DNA of 41,685 bases. It comes from Actinomycetota bacterium. GTDB lineage: Bacteria; Actinomycetota; CADDZG01; WHSQ01. The translations under genes and the position numbers were made by a program. The first letter of the stretch is position 1; every line of letters starts with the position of its first letter. Below the pieces are notes generated by a model that made no database searches, was not told the DNA's origin, and saw nothing but the letters and a program-made list of their open reading frames with translations. Shown piece after piece: positions 7,904 through 15,988 of this stretch. The stretch spans positions 1 through 41,685 of the forward strand of contig WHSV01000024.1 of the NCBI GenBank assembly GCA_009379915.1, written 5' to 3'.

Positions 7904-8931
7904 CCCGTTGCCTCTTCACTGCTGCGCGATGCGACCACCTCGATCTGTGGAAGATCCTTGTCCGGCACCGGATTCCAGCAGGCGACTAAGTGGCCGGCGC
8001 TGTCGATTCGATGGAGTTCAGGTGCCTTCGTCCTCGATTCTTCGGTTGCATAAATGCAACGAGGAGCGAACGCGCAGCCCTCGATTTCCTTGGTCATCGA
8101 TAGTGGGGTTCCGCCGATGGGCTCGAGCCTTTCCCTTCGCGCCGCGTCGAGTCGAGGTACGGATTTCAGGAGTCCCAGCGTGTAGGGATGGCGCGGCCGC
8201 TCGAAGAGCTCGGTCGTGGGCGCGCTCTCGACAAAGCGTCCCGCGTACATGACGTTGGTGCGCTCGCAGGCTCCTGCGACCACACCGAGGTCATGCGTGA
8301 TGAGTATGAGCGCCATGTTCTCCTCGGCAACGAGCTGCTTGAGAACCTCGAGGATCTGCGCTTGGATGGTGACGTCCAACGCGGTCGTCGGCTCGTCCGC
8401 GATGAGAATCTTGGGACGGCACGAGATCGCCATGGCGATCATCACTCGCTGCCTCATCCCCCCGGAGAACTGATGGGGATAATCCCCAACGCGGTCCTTT
8501 GCCGCAGGTATCCCGACGCGCTCGAGCAACGACACGGCTTCCTTGGTGGCGTCTTCCTTGCCCATGCCGCGGTGCTTGCGCAGCCCCTCGGTGATCTGAC
8601 GCCCGACTGTGAGGACCGGATTCAGCGACGTCATCGGGTCCTGGAAGATCATCGCGATCTCATTGCCACGAATCTGTCGAAGCTGCGAGTCGGGAAGCTT
8701 CAACAGATCGACGTCCTCGAACACCACCTCGCCAGCGGTGACTCGCCCCGCCCTGGGCAGAATCCCGAGCATCGCAAGCGCGCTCACGCTCTTGCCACAA
8801 CCGGACTCTCCCACGATGCCGAGGGTTTCGCCGCCCTCGAGGTCAAACGAGATGCCGTTGACCGCGCGGACCGTCGACTTGCGTGTCTCGAACCGCACGG
8901 CTAGGTCTCGTACGGAAAGAAGTGGCGCCAT
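7900..8931 (-). CDS. Peptide ABC transporter ATP-binding protein (DppD/OppD type)
   Basis: The start ATG at 8931 gives 343 aa beginning [18 protein letters not shown]. The frame is open far upstream to 9456, but that portion is a shadow of the permease gene. Motifs: Walker [10 protein letters not shown]-loop [13 protein letters not shown], signature SGGMRQR, Walker [13 protein letters not shown]-loop LITHDLGVV. The C-terminal extension ends in the Cys pattern GCAFAPRC...LVACW, as in the OppD/DppD family. The start lies 2 nt after the permease stop and the end overlaps the next gene by GTGA, so the pair is translationally coupled. It dimerises with the DppF-type subunit. Confidence 0.94.
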   Translation of the reverse strand: MAPLLSVRDLAVRFETRKSTVRAVNGISFDLEGGETLGIVGESGCGKSVSALAMLGILPRAGRVTAGEVVFEDVDLLKLPDSQLRQIRGNEIAMIFQDPMTSLNPVLTVGRQITEGLRKHRGMGKEDATKEAVSLLERVGIPAAKDRVGDYPHQFSGGMRQRVMIAMAISCRPKILIADEPTTALDVTIQAQILEVLKQLVAEENMALILITHDLGVVAGACERTNVMYAGRFVESAPTTELFERPRHPYTLGLLKSVPRLDAARRERLEPIGGTPLSMTKEIEGCAFAPRCIYATEESRTKAPELHRIDSAGHLVACWNPVPDKDLPQIEVVASRSSEEATG

Positions 8932-8933
8932 AC

Positions 8934-9833
8934 CTATGACCTCAACTTGGGATCGATGGATTCTCTCAGACCATCTCCGATCAGGTTCAGTCCCAGAACG
9001 CTGATGACGACCGCCGCACCGGGGAAGATCACGAGGTGAGTAGCACGATCGAGGCGGCTCGCGTTGTCCGCGAGCATCTTGCCCCACTCGGGAAGACCGG
9101 GCTCCGCCGGACCGAGTCCCAAGAAACTCAGACCTGCGACGTCGATGATCGCAACGGCCATGGCCAGCGTCGCTTGCACGATCAGCGGTGCAAGCGCATT
9201 TGGAAGAATATGAATCGTTAGCAGGCGACGCCCTGGAACTCCGAGCGAGCGCGCCGCCAGGACGTAGTCCGATTCGCGCTGAGCGAGAATCGAGCCCCGC
9301 AACAAGCGTGCAAAGATCGGAATGGTCGTGATCCCGACGGCGATCATGATCTGCACGAGTCCACGACCGAGGAGCGTTACCAAGCCGATCGCGAGTAACA
9401 GAGCCGGTATCGACAGCATGATGTCCATCGCTCTCATGATGAGGGTTTCCGCCCATCCACCGAAGTAGCCGGCGAGGGCCCCGAGGATCAGCCCGATGCT
9501 CAAACCAAAGGCCACGGAGACGAGACCCACCAGAAGAGACAGCCTGGCTCCGTAAACGACGCGCGAAAACTGGTCCCGCCCCTGCTCGTCCAGTCCCATC
9601 CAGTGTTGGGAGCTCGGCCCCTGCGGATTCGAGGTGTCCAACGGGCCCACCTGATCGCCCGGTTCGTAAGGGGCGATCAGGGGAGCGAAGATCGCGATAA
9701 GCACGAGCAGCAGAATCACGACGACACCGACCATCGCGGCCTTGTTGTGCCGGAAACGCTCCAGTGCGTCCCGGCCGAGGCTGGACGGCTGCTCGAGATG
9801 AAGCTCCTGGACTTCGGCTTCCGCGACGCTCAT
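8934..9833 (-). CDS. Peptide ABC transporter permease (DppC type)
   Basis: The 299-aa product has an N-terminal cytoplasmic tail containing [11 protein letters not shown], a first transmembrane helix (about 34-54) and the OppC-N domain with [23 protein letters not shown]. About five more membrane helices follow. The cytoplasmic EAA loop reads [25 protein letters not shown], which docks onto the ATPases. The C-terminus [13 protein letters not shown] is typical. The stop of the preceding DppB-type gene overlaps this start by 4 nt (ATGA). It forms half of the membrane channel. Confidence 0.93.
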   Translation of the reverse strand: MSVAEAEVQELHLEQPSSLGRDALERFRHNKAAMVGVVVILLLVLIAIFAPLIAPYEPGDQVGPLDTSNPQGPSSQHWMGLDEQGRDQFSRVVYGARLSLLVGLVSVAFGLSIGLILGALAGYFGGWAETLIMRAMDIMLSIPALLLAIGLVTLLGRGLVQIMIAVGITTIPIFARLLRGSILAQRESDYVLAARSLGVPGRRLLTIHILPNALAPLIVQATLAMAVAIIDVAGLSFLGLGPAEPGLPEWGKMLADNASRLDRATHLVIFPGAAVVISVLGLNLIGDGLRESIDPKLRS

Positions 9834-10834
9834 TGATATCTGATCCTCGGATTGAGGAACGCGTAGGAGATGTCGACGAGCAGGTTGACGATCACGATCA
9901 GGACCGCAAAGAACAGGATGCCGCCCTGTAGGACCGCGTAGTCGCGGAACCTGATCGCGTCGAGCATCCAGCTTCCGACGCCTGGCCAGGCGAAGACGGT
10001 CTCGGTCAACACCGCACCTGTCAGCAGCAGGCCCGTCTGCAGACCCACGATGGTGATCACCGGCAGCATCGCGTTCTTCAAGATGTGTCGTCGGTCGACG
10101 ACACTCGGATCGAGACCTTTAGCCTGTGCGGTCCGGACGTAGTCCTCGCTGCTGACGTCCAAGACGGCCGCGCGCGTAATACGAGCGATGATCGCGAGTG
10201 GAATTGTGCCCAGAGCGATGGCCGGAAGTACAAGGTGTCTGATCGTGTCCCACAAGGCCGCCGTATCACCCGCAATGATCGAGTCCAGAACGTAGAAGTT
10301 CGTCGGGTGCTCGAGCGAGCGAGTGATGTCCAGGCGTCCGATGGTCGGTAAGAGGCCGAGTCTGATCGAGAAGATGTATTTCAAGAGCAGCGCGAGAAAA
10401 AAGATGGGGAAACTGATGCCGATGAGCGACAGGATCAAGCTCGTGTTGTCGAGCACTCCCTGGTAGCGCTTCGCAGCGATGAAGCCGAGTGGAACACCGA
10501 CGAGGATGGCGAAGAGCATGGCGGCGATCGCCAGCTCGAACGTCGCGGGGAAGCGCAGCTGGAGCTCCTCGGTGATGGGCTGGCGGGTGCGCGTGCTGGT
10601 GCCGAGATTGCCCGTCAGGACGTTACCCATGTAGCGCCCGTATTGGACGTAGATGGGTTCGTTGAGTCCGAGATCCTCCCTGATCTGCTCCTCCTGCTCC
10701 TCGGTTCCTCGCTCACCAAGAAGAGCGGTTTCTGGCCCCCCCGGTAGCGCGCGCACGAACGCGAACACGAGGATGGACAGGCCCAGAAGAATCGGGATCG
10801 TGAGCAACACGCGGCGCAGGGCGTAGTTGAGCAT
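9830..10834 (-). CDS. Peptide ABC transporter permease (DppB type)
   Basis: The 334-aa product opens with the family start MLNYALRRVLLTIPILLGLSILVF and RALPGGPETALLGERGT. It has six predicted membrane helices. The EAA-type loop is EDYVRTAQAKGLDPSVVDRRHILKNAMLPVI and the terminus is [14 protein letters not shown]. It pairs with the DppC-type permease. A 90-bp gap with a strong hairpin separates it from the upstream binding-protein gene, whereas all later junctions overlap or nearly touch. Confidence 0.93.
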   Translation of the reverse strand: MLNYALRRVLLTIPILLGLSILVFAFVRALPGGPETALLGERGTEEQEEQIREDLGLNEPIYVQYGRYMGNVLTGNLGTSTRTRQPITEELQLRFPATFELAIAAMLFAILVGVPLGFIAAKRYQGVLDNTSLILSLIGISFPIFFLALLLKYIFSIRLGLLPTIGRLDITRSLEHPTNFYVLDSIIAGDTAALWDTIRHLVLPAIALGTIPLAIIARITRAAVLDVSSEDYVRTAQAKGLDPSVVDRRHILKNAMLPVITIVGLQTGLLLTGAVLTETVFAWPGVGSWMLDAIRFRDYAVLQGGILFFAVLIVIVNLLVDISYAFLNPRIRYQ

Positions 10835-10867
10835 GTGAAGAAAAGGCTACCCGAGCGATACGGAGGT

Positions 10868-10897
10868 GAAGCGGGGCACCTTCTCGTGCCCCGCTTC
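10868..10897 (-). terminator. Intercistronic hairpin between dppA-like and dppB-like genes
   Basis: A perfect 12-bp stem (GAAGCGGGGCAC 10868-10879 with 10886-10897) has a 6-nt loop, inside the dpp operon. There is no T-tract. It would act as a partial terminator or as an mRNA 3'-end stabiliser, leaving binding-protein message in excess over transporter message, as is usual for ABC importers. Confidence 0.6.
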
Positions 10898-10924
10898 GAT
10901 TACCTCAGAACGGCTGGCCTTCTC

Positions 10925-12610
10925 CTACTGACCGCCTTCGACCGTCACAGTGCTGAACGGCTCGAGGCTCACCGGGCTCGGCTGGTAACCGGTCACGTTC
11001 GCTGCGAACGCCAAGCCAGGCTCGGTGTGCACGTAAGGGAGCCCCGGCAGAAAGTCCATGATGAGGTTGTTGGCCTCTTCGTACAGACCGATCCTGGTCT
11101 CCTCGTCCGTCTCGGCCTCGGCTTCGTCGAGGGCGCTGAAGATCTCCTCGTTCTCGAAACCCCACGCCGGCTGCGGCGTCTGGAAGAAGGTCCCGATGAA
11201 GTTGTCGGGATCTCCGAAGTCACCCGTCCAACCCAGCAGGTAGAGCCCGTAGCGACCGTTGTCGACGTTGTCGAGATAGTCCGGGCTCCAGGTGGCCGAC
11301 TTCTGCTGAATCTCGAAACAGCAATCCTCGAGGTCCGCGACCATCGCCTCGAAGTTGGCCTGCGGATCCGGCATGTACGGACGCTCGACGTCCGTTGGGT
11401 AGGCGAAGTCGATCTGGACCGGCAGGTCGTACCCGGCCTCCTCGAGCAGGCGCTGAGCCTCCTCGGGATCGTACTCGTAGGTCGTGACATCCTGGGAATA
11501 GCCGAACAGCTCCGGCGGCATGAACTGCGTCGCCACCTCTCCCTGGCCGGCGTAGAAGCCCTCGACGACCTCCTCGCGATTGATCGCGTGTGCGATCGCC
11601 TGGCGAACGGCGATGTCCTCGAGGGGCTCGATCGCCTGGTTGAAGCCGACGTAGGCGACGTTGAATGCGGGTCGGTTCAAGAGTTCAAGCTGGTCGTCAT
11701 CCTCGATCGTTGGATAGTCCTGCGGGTCGACGAGGTCGTATCCCTGGATCTCGCCCGATTGAAGAGCCTGCAGACGGGCGGCGGGGTCGGCGATCGGCTG
11801 GAAGATCAGCTCCCGGACGTTGCCGGGAGCGTCGCCCCAGTAGTCCTCGTAGCGGGTCATCACGAGGCGGTCGCCCCGCTGCCACTCCTCGAACTGGAAG
11901 GGACCGGTGCCGGTGGGATGTTCGGTCGCATAGGTACCGGCCGGCGAGAAGATTCCCTCCTCGTCGACCCTGCCCTCGTCTGCCTCGAACTCCTCGAGCG
12001 CGGCGGGGCTGGCGAACGTGAAGTTCGTCAATGCCAGAGCAGCGAGGATGGACGATGAAGGCTTGGTGAGATTCAGAGTCACGACCAGTTCCTCTTCTGC
12101 CTCACAGCTTTCGAACAGAGAGTCGGTCTTTCCGTCGCTGAAGCCACCGAACACCGTCTGCCAGTAGTAGCTCGCGGCGGGGTTCTGGAAGCTCCCCTTG
12201 AAGTTGTACCAGCGGTCGAAGTTGAAGCAGACGGCCTCGGCGTTGAACTCCTCGCCGTCATGGAAGGTGACGCCCTCCTGGAGGTTGAACGTGTAAGAGA
12301 GCCCGTCCTCCGAGATCTCCCAGTCGGTTGCGAGACCGGGAACGACCTCGGTGCCTCCGGGCTCGAGCGTCGTGAGACCCTCGAACATCTGGTCGATCGC
12401 CCGGAGCGACTCACCATCTGACACCAGCGCGCCGTCGAGCACAACGGGATCGGCCGAGGTCCCGAAAGCGAGCGTCTCGGTGGCTTCGCCACCCTCCTCG
12501 GTCTCGCCCCCGCCGGAACCGCTCTCCTCGGCGCTACACGCGGCTGCAAGGAGACCGAGCGCGACCAACAAGGCCATCGCGCCCAACTTCCCCCGTTTGA
12601 CTGATCGCAT
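10925..12610 (-). CDS. Peptide-binding lipoprotein (DppA/OppA type, SBP family 5)
   Basis: The 561-aa product has a lipoprotein signal with a basic n-region (RSVKRGK), a hydrophobic core and a lipobox ending in Cys25 (LLAAAC). An acidic Gly/Ser/Glu linker follows (26-45). The mature part has family 5 features: FEGLTTLEPGG, GLSYTFNLQEGVTFHDGEEFNAEAV, GTGPFQFEEW, VRQAIAHAINREEVVEGFY and a long C-terminal lobe. It captures peptides or other solutes outside the membrane and delivers them to the permeases. GGGGGAGG lies upstream of ATG 12610. First gene of the operon. The ligand cannot be deduced. Confidence 0.92.
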   Translation of the reverse strand: MRSVKRGKLGAMALLVALGLLAAACSAEESGSGGGETEEGGEATETLAFGTSADPVVLDGALVSDGESLRAIDQMFEGLTTLEPGGTEVVPGLATDWEISEDGLSYTFNLQEGVTFHDGEEFNAEAVCFNFDRWYNFKGSFQNPAASYYWQTVFGGFSDGKTDSLFESCEAEEELVVTLNLTKPSSSILAALALTNFTFASPAALEEFEADEGRVDEEGIFSPAGTYATEHPTGTGPFQFEEWQRGDRLVMTRYEDYWGDAPGNVRELIFQPIADPAARLQALQSGEIQGYDLVDPQDYPTIEDDDQLELLNRPAFNVAYVGFNQAIEPLEDIAVRQAIAHAINREEVVEGFYAGQGEVATQFMPPELFGYSQDVTTYEYDPEEAQRLLEEAGYDLPVQIDFAYPTDVERPYMPDPQANFEAMVADLEDCCFEIQQKSATWSPDYLDNVDNGRYGLYLLGWTGDFGDPDNFIGTFFQTPQPAWGFENEEIFSALDEAEAETDEETRIGLYEEANNLIMDFLPGLPYVHTEPGLAFAANVTGYQPSPVSLEPFSTVTVEGGQ

Positions 12611-12687
12611 GAACGGTCCTCCCCCTTGTTTAGCGGACCCTCGGTGGCCCGATTCTCCTCGACCCGCCGTTGCTTCTTGACATGACT

Positions 12688-12762
12688 GTCGCGGAAGCGA
12701 GATCCGCGACCGGCGATGCTACACCCGGCCCAGGATCGTACGACGGCCTACTACTCTAGTAG
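12688..12762 (-). promoter_or_regulatory. Putative promoter/operator region of the dpp operon
   Basis: Reading toward dppA there is a palindrome CTACT/AGTAG (12748-12762), a -10-like TACGAT (12735-12740, minus strand), and further on a perfect 8-bp inverted repeat GTCGCGGA/TCCGCGAC (12688-12695 and 12703-12710) that would lie in the transcript leader. A -35-like TTGCTA lies 19 nt before the -10. Roles are inferred. Confidence 0.3.
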
Positions 12763-12804
12763 CAAACCCGACCCATGAACAGACATCCTTCGGAGGCCTG
12801 CGGA

Positions 12805-13040
12805 GAGGGGGCGAGTTGGGGGTGGGGGAAAGCAAAAACCGGCATCTGCGGGGTGAGTTGGTGGGTGGGGGCTTGGTCCGTCGGCCCGTTCGGTCCTGGG
12901 AGCTCGAAACCCCCGCGTGGGGCCCAAGTTTGTGGATTCAGTACCGCCTGGCGGTCGCGAATCCGCATACCTGTCCGGGATCGGCTTCACGATAGCCAGA
13001 AAACGGGCCGAAGGCGTTGGATGGGGCCATGGGGGTCGGT
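12805..13040 (-). repeat. Diverged interspersed repeat, copy D (reverse orientation)
   Basis: No gene is supported in 12763-13150. On the minus strand this region contains CACCAACTCACCCC, GATGCCGGTTTTTGC and CCAACTCGCCCCC in the same order as the tail of copy A (6011-6143). Further upstream (about 13010-13040), CCTTCGGCCCGTTTTCTGGCTAT resembles the shared core only loosely. The tail match is clear; the core match is tentative. Two weak hairpins (13091-13110 and 13120-13134) lie between this and the tRNA and may end the tRNA transcript. Confidence 0.5.
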
Positions 13041-13150
13041 ACCGCGAGGCGGTTGCCGGCCCCAGAACGTGCACCGATTCGTCTTCGATGCCGCTTTTTG
13101 GTTTTAGCGGGGCAAAGACGCCGGACGACCCGGCCGCGCTGCCGACAAAG

Positions 13151-13233
13151 TGGGCGAGGAGGGATTTGAACCCTCACGCTCTTGCGAGCACAGACTCCTG
13201 AAGCCTGCGTGTCTGCCGTTCCACCACTCGCCC
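13151..13233 (-). tRNA. tRNA-Leu(CAG)
   Basis: The minus-strand acceptor GGGCGAG (13227-13233) pairs with CTCGCCC (13152-13158), with discriminator A at 13151. The anticodon stem CAGGC/GTCTG encloses loop TTCAGGA, anticodon CAG. A long variable arm (GTGCTCGCAAGAGC) marks a class II tRNA, and the T-arm contains GGTTCAAATCC. The CCA end is not encoded. Isolated gene between the dpp operon and the fhaA operon. Confidence 0.96.
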
Positions 13234-13284
13234 GAGTGGGTTCAACAGAATACTTGCGCCGGGCGAAGGGGATGAAACGCGCGG

Positions 13285-13412
13285 GCCGGCTCGGCGGGAC
13301 CGCAGAACGGAGCGGGGCCGGCTCGGCGGGACCGCAGAACGGAGCGGGGCCGGCTCGGCGGGACCGCAGAACGGAGCGGGGCCGGCTCGGCGGGACCGCA
13401 GAAACGAGTGGG
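13285..13412. repeat. Four tandem 32-bp units upstream of fhaA
   Basis: Units start at 13285, 13317, 13349 and 13381. Each begins GCCGGCTCGGCGGGACCGCA and continues GAACGGAGCGGG. The first three are identical; the last diverges after GCAGAA. Units abut with no spacers, so this is a minisatellite, not a CRISPR array. 32 is not a multiple of 3 and no gene reads through. The array ends about 30 bp before the fhaA start, in the expected promoter region. Each unit holds a short GCCGGC palindrome. Confidence 0.95.
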
Positions 13413-13443
13413 GTCGGCCATCGGGGGGATAATCCTGGTTTGC

Positions 13444-14226
13444 ATGGGTGTTGCCAGGGATCTTGAGAAGCGGCTCGAGGGCTTGATGGAGGGCTTCTTC
13501 ACGAAGGTCTTCCGTTCCGGGCTGCAGCCGGTCGAAGTGGGCCGGCGGATTCTGCGCGAGATGGAGGAGAATCGCACGGTTTCGGTCAACCGGACCTACG
13601 CGCCCAACGACTTTCAAGTATTCATCGGCCCCGAAGACTTCGTGCGCTTCGAGCCGATGGCCGAAGGCCTGAGGCGGGAGTTCTCCGAACTCGTCATCGA
13701 CAAGGCCAAGGAGCGTCGCTTCAACCTCATGGGACTGCCCAAGATCGCCTTCATCAATGAGGAGAAGTTGGGGAAAGGGGAGTTCAGGGTCGAGGCCGCG
13801 CTCGCGGCCGATCCCGAACGAATGGCCCCCCAGGTGTCCACGCGCGAGCCGAAATCGGCTCAGGACTCCGACTCCACGAGGGCCATCAGCAGCCACACGG
13901 CCGAGAAAATGGGAATCGAGCGCGCGCAGGGGGCCGAGCTCCTGGTTCTCGACGAGTCCGGTAAGCCGCGCGAGCGCATCTCGCTCACGCGCACGCCCAT
14001 CACCGTCGGACGACTGTCGACGAACGACGTCGTCATCAGCGATTCGAACGTCAGCCGACGCCACGCAGAGCTTCGCCAAAACGGCGACAGGTGGACGGTC
14101 GTCGACCTGGGATCCACCAACGGCTCGGTCGTCAACGGCAAGCTGGCAAAAGAGCATACGCTCGAGAGTGGCGACCGGATCTCGTTCGGCACGAGCCAGC
14201 TCGAATTCCGGGCAGAGGGGCATTAG
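13444..14226 (+). CDS. fhaA: FhaA-like protein (DUF3662 plus FHA domain)
   Basis: The start ATG at 13444 (MGVARDLEKRLEGLMEGFF) gives 260 aa; upstream codons fall in the tandem repeat. The N-terminal DUF3662 domain (about 1-115) contains FRSGLQPVEVGRRILREMEENRTVSVNRTYAPNDF. A short linker (about 116-160) leads to a C-terminal FHA domain with GRLSTNDVVISD, SNVSRRHAEL and DLGSTNGSVVNG, all phosphothreonine-binding residues intact. In mycobacteria FhaA (over 500 aa) binds phosphorylated partners including PknB and the MurJ pseudokinase domain to regulate peptidoglycan precursor export. The linker here is much shorter. First gene of the kinase operon; fhaB starts directly after the stop. Confidence 0.92.
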   Translation: MGVARDLEKRLEGLMEGFFTKVFRSGLQPVEVGRRILREMEENRTVSVNRTYAPNDFQVFIGPEDFVRFEPMAEGLRREFSELVIDKAKERRFNLMGLPKIAFINEEKLGKGEFRVEAALAADPERMAPQVSTREPKSAQDSDSTRAISSHTAEKMGIERAQGAELLVLDESGKPRERISLTRTPITVGRLSTNDVVISDSNVSRRHAELRQNGDRWTVVDLGSTNGSVVNGKLAKEHTLESGDRISFGTSQLEFRAEGH

Positions 14227-14691
14227 ATGCCGGAGCTGGTCCTCAATCTCCTGAAGTACGTCTTCCTGATCGTGCTGTACATCTTCGTGGCGCGAGCGGT
14301 CAAGGTCGTTTACCTCGAGTTGCGACCATCGCCGGTTCGCACCAGCGGTAGCTCTCGAGCACCGGCCCCCGCACCGCGGCCTCCATCGAAACGTTCCAAG
14401 AAGGCTCCTCGCAGGCTGGCGGTGATAGAGGGGCCCCTCAAGGGCAAGACTTACGGGCTAGGCGAAGAACTAACCATCGGGAGGGCGGAGAAATGTCACA
14501 TCGTGGTCGACGATACCTACGTCTCTCAGGTCCACGCTCGGTTCTACGCGAACGGTGATTCCTACTTCATCGAAGACCTCGGCTCCACGAACGGAACGTA
14601 CCTGAACCGCCGAAGGATCACGGACCCCGAGGAGCTCTCTCGGGGCGACCGGGTCAAGATCGGAAAGACGGTGCTGGAGATGCGTAAGTGA
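14227..14691 (+). CDS. fhaB: FhaB-like membrane-anchored FHA protein
   Basis: The 154-aa product has one N-terminal transmembrane helix (about 5-24, VLNLLKYVFLIVLYIFVARAV) and a Pro/Ala/Ser linker. A basic stretch (KRSKKAPRR) precedes a C-terminal FHA domain (about 66-152) with TIGRAEKCHIVVDD, YVSQVHARF and DLGSTNGTYLNRR. This matches mycobacterial FhaB/FipA, which binds phosphorylated FtsZ and FtsQ at the septum and is itself a kinase substrate. It starts immediately after the fhaA stop and its TGA overlaps the pstP GTG. Confidence 0.92.
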   Translation: MPELVLNLLKYVFLIVLYIFVARAVKVVYLELRPSPVRTSGSSRAPAPAPRPPSKRSKKAPRRLAVIEGPLKGKTYGLGEELTIGRAEKCHIVVDDTYVSQVHARFYANGDSYFIEDLGSTNGTYLNRRRITDPEELSRGDRVKIGKTVLEMRK

Positions 14692-15986
14692 ACTATCGAA
14701 TCGGGACCAAGACCGACGTCGGGCGAAGGCGCGAGGTAAACGAGGACTCCTTCTTGGTGCACGAGCCGCTCTTCGTCGTTGCCGACGGAATGGGCGGTCA
14801 CGTAGCCGGCGACATCGCATCCTCGACCGCGATCGACACCATCAAGGAAGAGTCGTCTTCGGCCAATGCCCAGGACATGAACACGCTGGCCCGGCTCGTG
14901 CTCGGGGCGAACTCACGCATCTGGGAGAAGGCGCAAAGCGATGCAAGTCTCAGGGGCATGGGGACAACCTGCACGTTGTTGATGCTCGACTCGTCCAGAG
15001 CTCACTTCGCACACGTCGGCGACTCGCGCGCCTACCTATTGCGGGAGGGCAAGCTGACCCAGGTGACCGAGGACCACACGCTCGTCGGGCGAATGGTCAA
15101 AGAGGGAAGGCTCTCGGCGGACGAGGCCGAGAGACATCCCCAGCGGAGCATCGTGACGCGCGCTCTGGGAGTCGACTCCGTGGTCGAGGTCGACCTGATG
15201 ACCGTCGACCTACAGGAGGGCGACCGGATACTCATCTGTTCGGACGGTCTGTCCTCGATGATCGACTCCGACAGCATTGCCTCGATTCTCGAGGAGGAGT
15301 CGGACCCGCAGGTCGCGGCCGAACGCCTGGTCGATGCGGCCAACGAAGCGGGAGGCGAGGACAACATCACCGTCGTTATCCTCGACATCGTCGATGCCGA
15401 GACGCCGGGTGTCGGGGCAACCACGACGTCGAGACGAGTCGACACCGCCGAGAGTCCCGGCTCGGTGCCCAGCTCGACGACGGCCCCATCGAGCAGCGAG
15501 ATGACCTACGCGGGTGGCGGTGCCATCGCAGCCCCTCCCGAAGTCGATCCGAGTCGCGAGGAGCAAGTCCATACGGCTCGAGACGAGGTCCTCGACGAGC
15601 GTCCGGCGCGCACCTGGCCCCGGAAGCTGGTCGTGGGTCTCGTCATCGTTGTGTTGCTCGGTATCGGCGCCTTCTTCGGAGTCCGCTACCTGCTCAGCAA
15701 TTCCTGGTACGTCGGCGTGAACGACGAGGGCTTCGTCACGGTCTACGAGGGAATCCCGGAAGAGATCGCCGGGCTCGACCTGAGCGAGGAGATCGAGGTC
15801 TCCGAAATCAGAGCCGATCAGTTCCCCGACGTCGTAAGCGCCAACCTAGGCGACGGAATCAAGAAGGACTCACTCGAAGACGCCAGGACGCACATAACGA
15901 ATCTCGAGGAGCAGATCGAAGCCGAGGAGCGGCGGGATCAGCGCAATCGGCAACGCGACCGCACCAACAACAACGCTAAGGACTGA
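14688..15986 (+). CDS. pstP: PP2C-family Ser/Thr phosphatase (PstP-like)
   Basis: The GTG at 14688 overlaps the fhaB stop, giving 432 aa. The PPM catalytic domain (about 1-235) shows the metal-binding motifs VNEDSFLV, VADGMGGHVAGDIAS, GMGTTCTLL, HVGDSRAYLLR, LICSDGLSSMI and GGEDNITVVI. A disordered Ser/Thr/Pro linker is followed by one membrane helix (about 312-336) and an outer domain (YVGVNDEGFVTVYEGIPEEIAGLDLS), the usual PstP layout. The C-terminal tail is charged. It dephosphorylates PknA, PknB and their substrates. Co-transcribed with rodA, which begins 2 nt after the stop. Confidence 0.95.
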   Translation: MNYRIGTKTDVGRRREVNEDSFLVHEPLFVVADGMGGHVAGDIASSTAIDTIKEESSSANAQDMNTLARLVLGANSRIWEKAQSDASLRGMGTTCTLLMLDSSRAHFAHVGDSRAYLLREGKLTQVTEDHTLVGRMVKEGRLSADEAERHPQRSIVTRALGVDSVVEVDLMTVDLQEGDRILICSDGLSSMIDSDSIASILEEESDPQVAAERLVDAANEAGGEDNITVVILDIVDAETPGVGATTTSRRVDTAESPGSVPSSTTAPSSSEMTYAGGGAIAAPPEVDPSREEQVHTARDEVLDERPARTWPRKLVVGLVIVVLLGIGAFFGVRYLLSNSWYVGVNDEGFVTVYEGIPEEIAGLDLSEEIEVSEIRADQFPDVVSANLGDGIKKDSLEDARTHITNLEEQIEAEERRDQRNRQRDRTNNNAKD

Positions 15987-15988
15987 AG

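Noticed and set aside
10835-12058. Plus-strand open frame of 407 codons opposite the dpp binding-protein gene
   Set aside because: The antisense strand encodes a complete family 5 binding protein with signal peptide and ribosome site; the plus frame is Leu/Arg/Val-rich without motifs.
13285-13412. CRISPR array
   Set aside because: The 32-bp units abut each other with no unique spacers and no cas gene is present; this is a tandem repeat.
13174-14223. Long minus-strand open frame of 349 codons opposite fhaA
   Set aside because: It overlaps the tRNA-Leu gene and the tandem repeat, lies fully antisense to fhaA, and its translation has no recognisable domain; it is a high-GC shadow frame.
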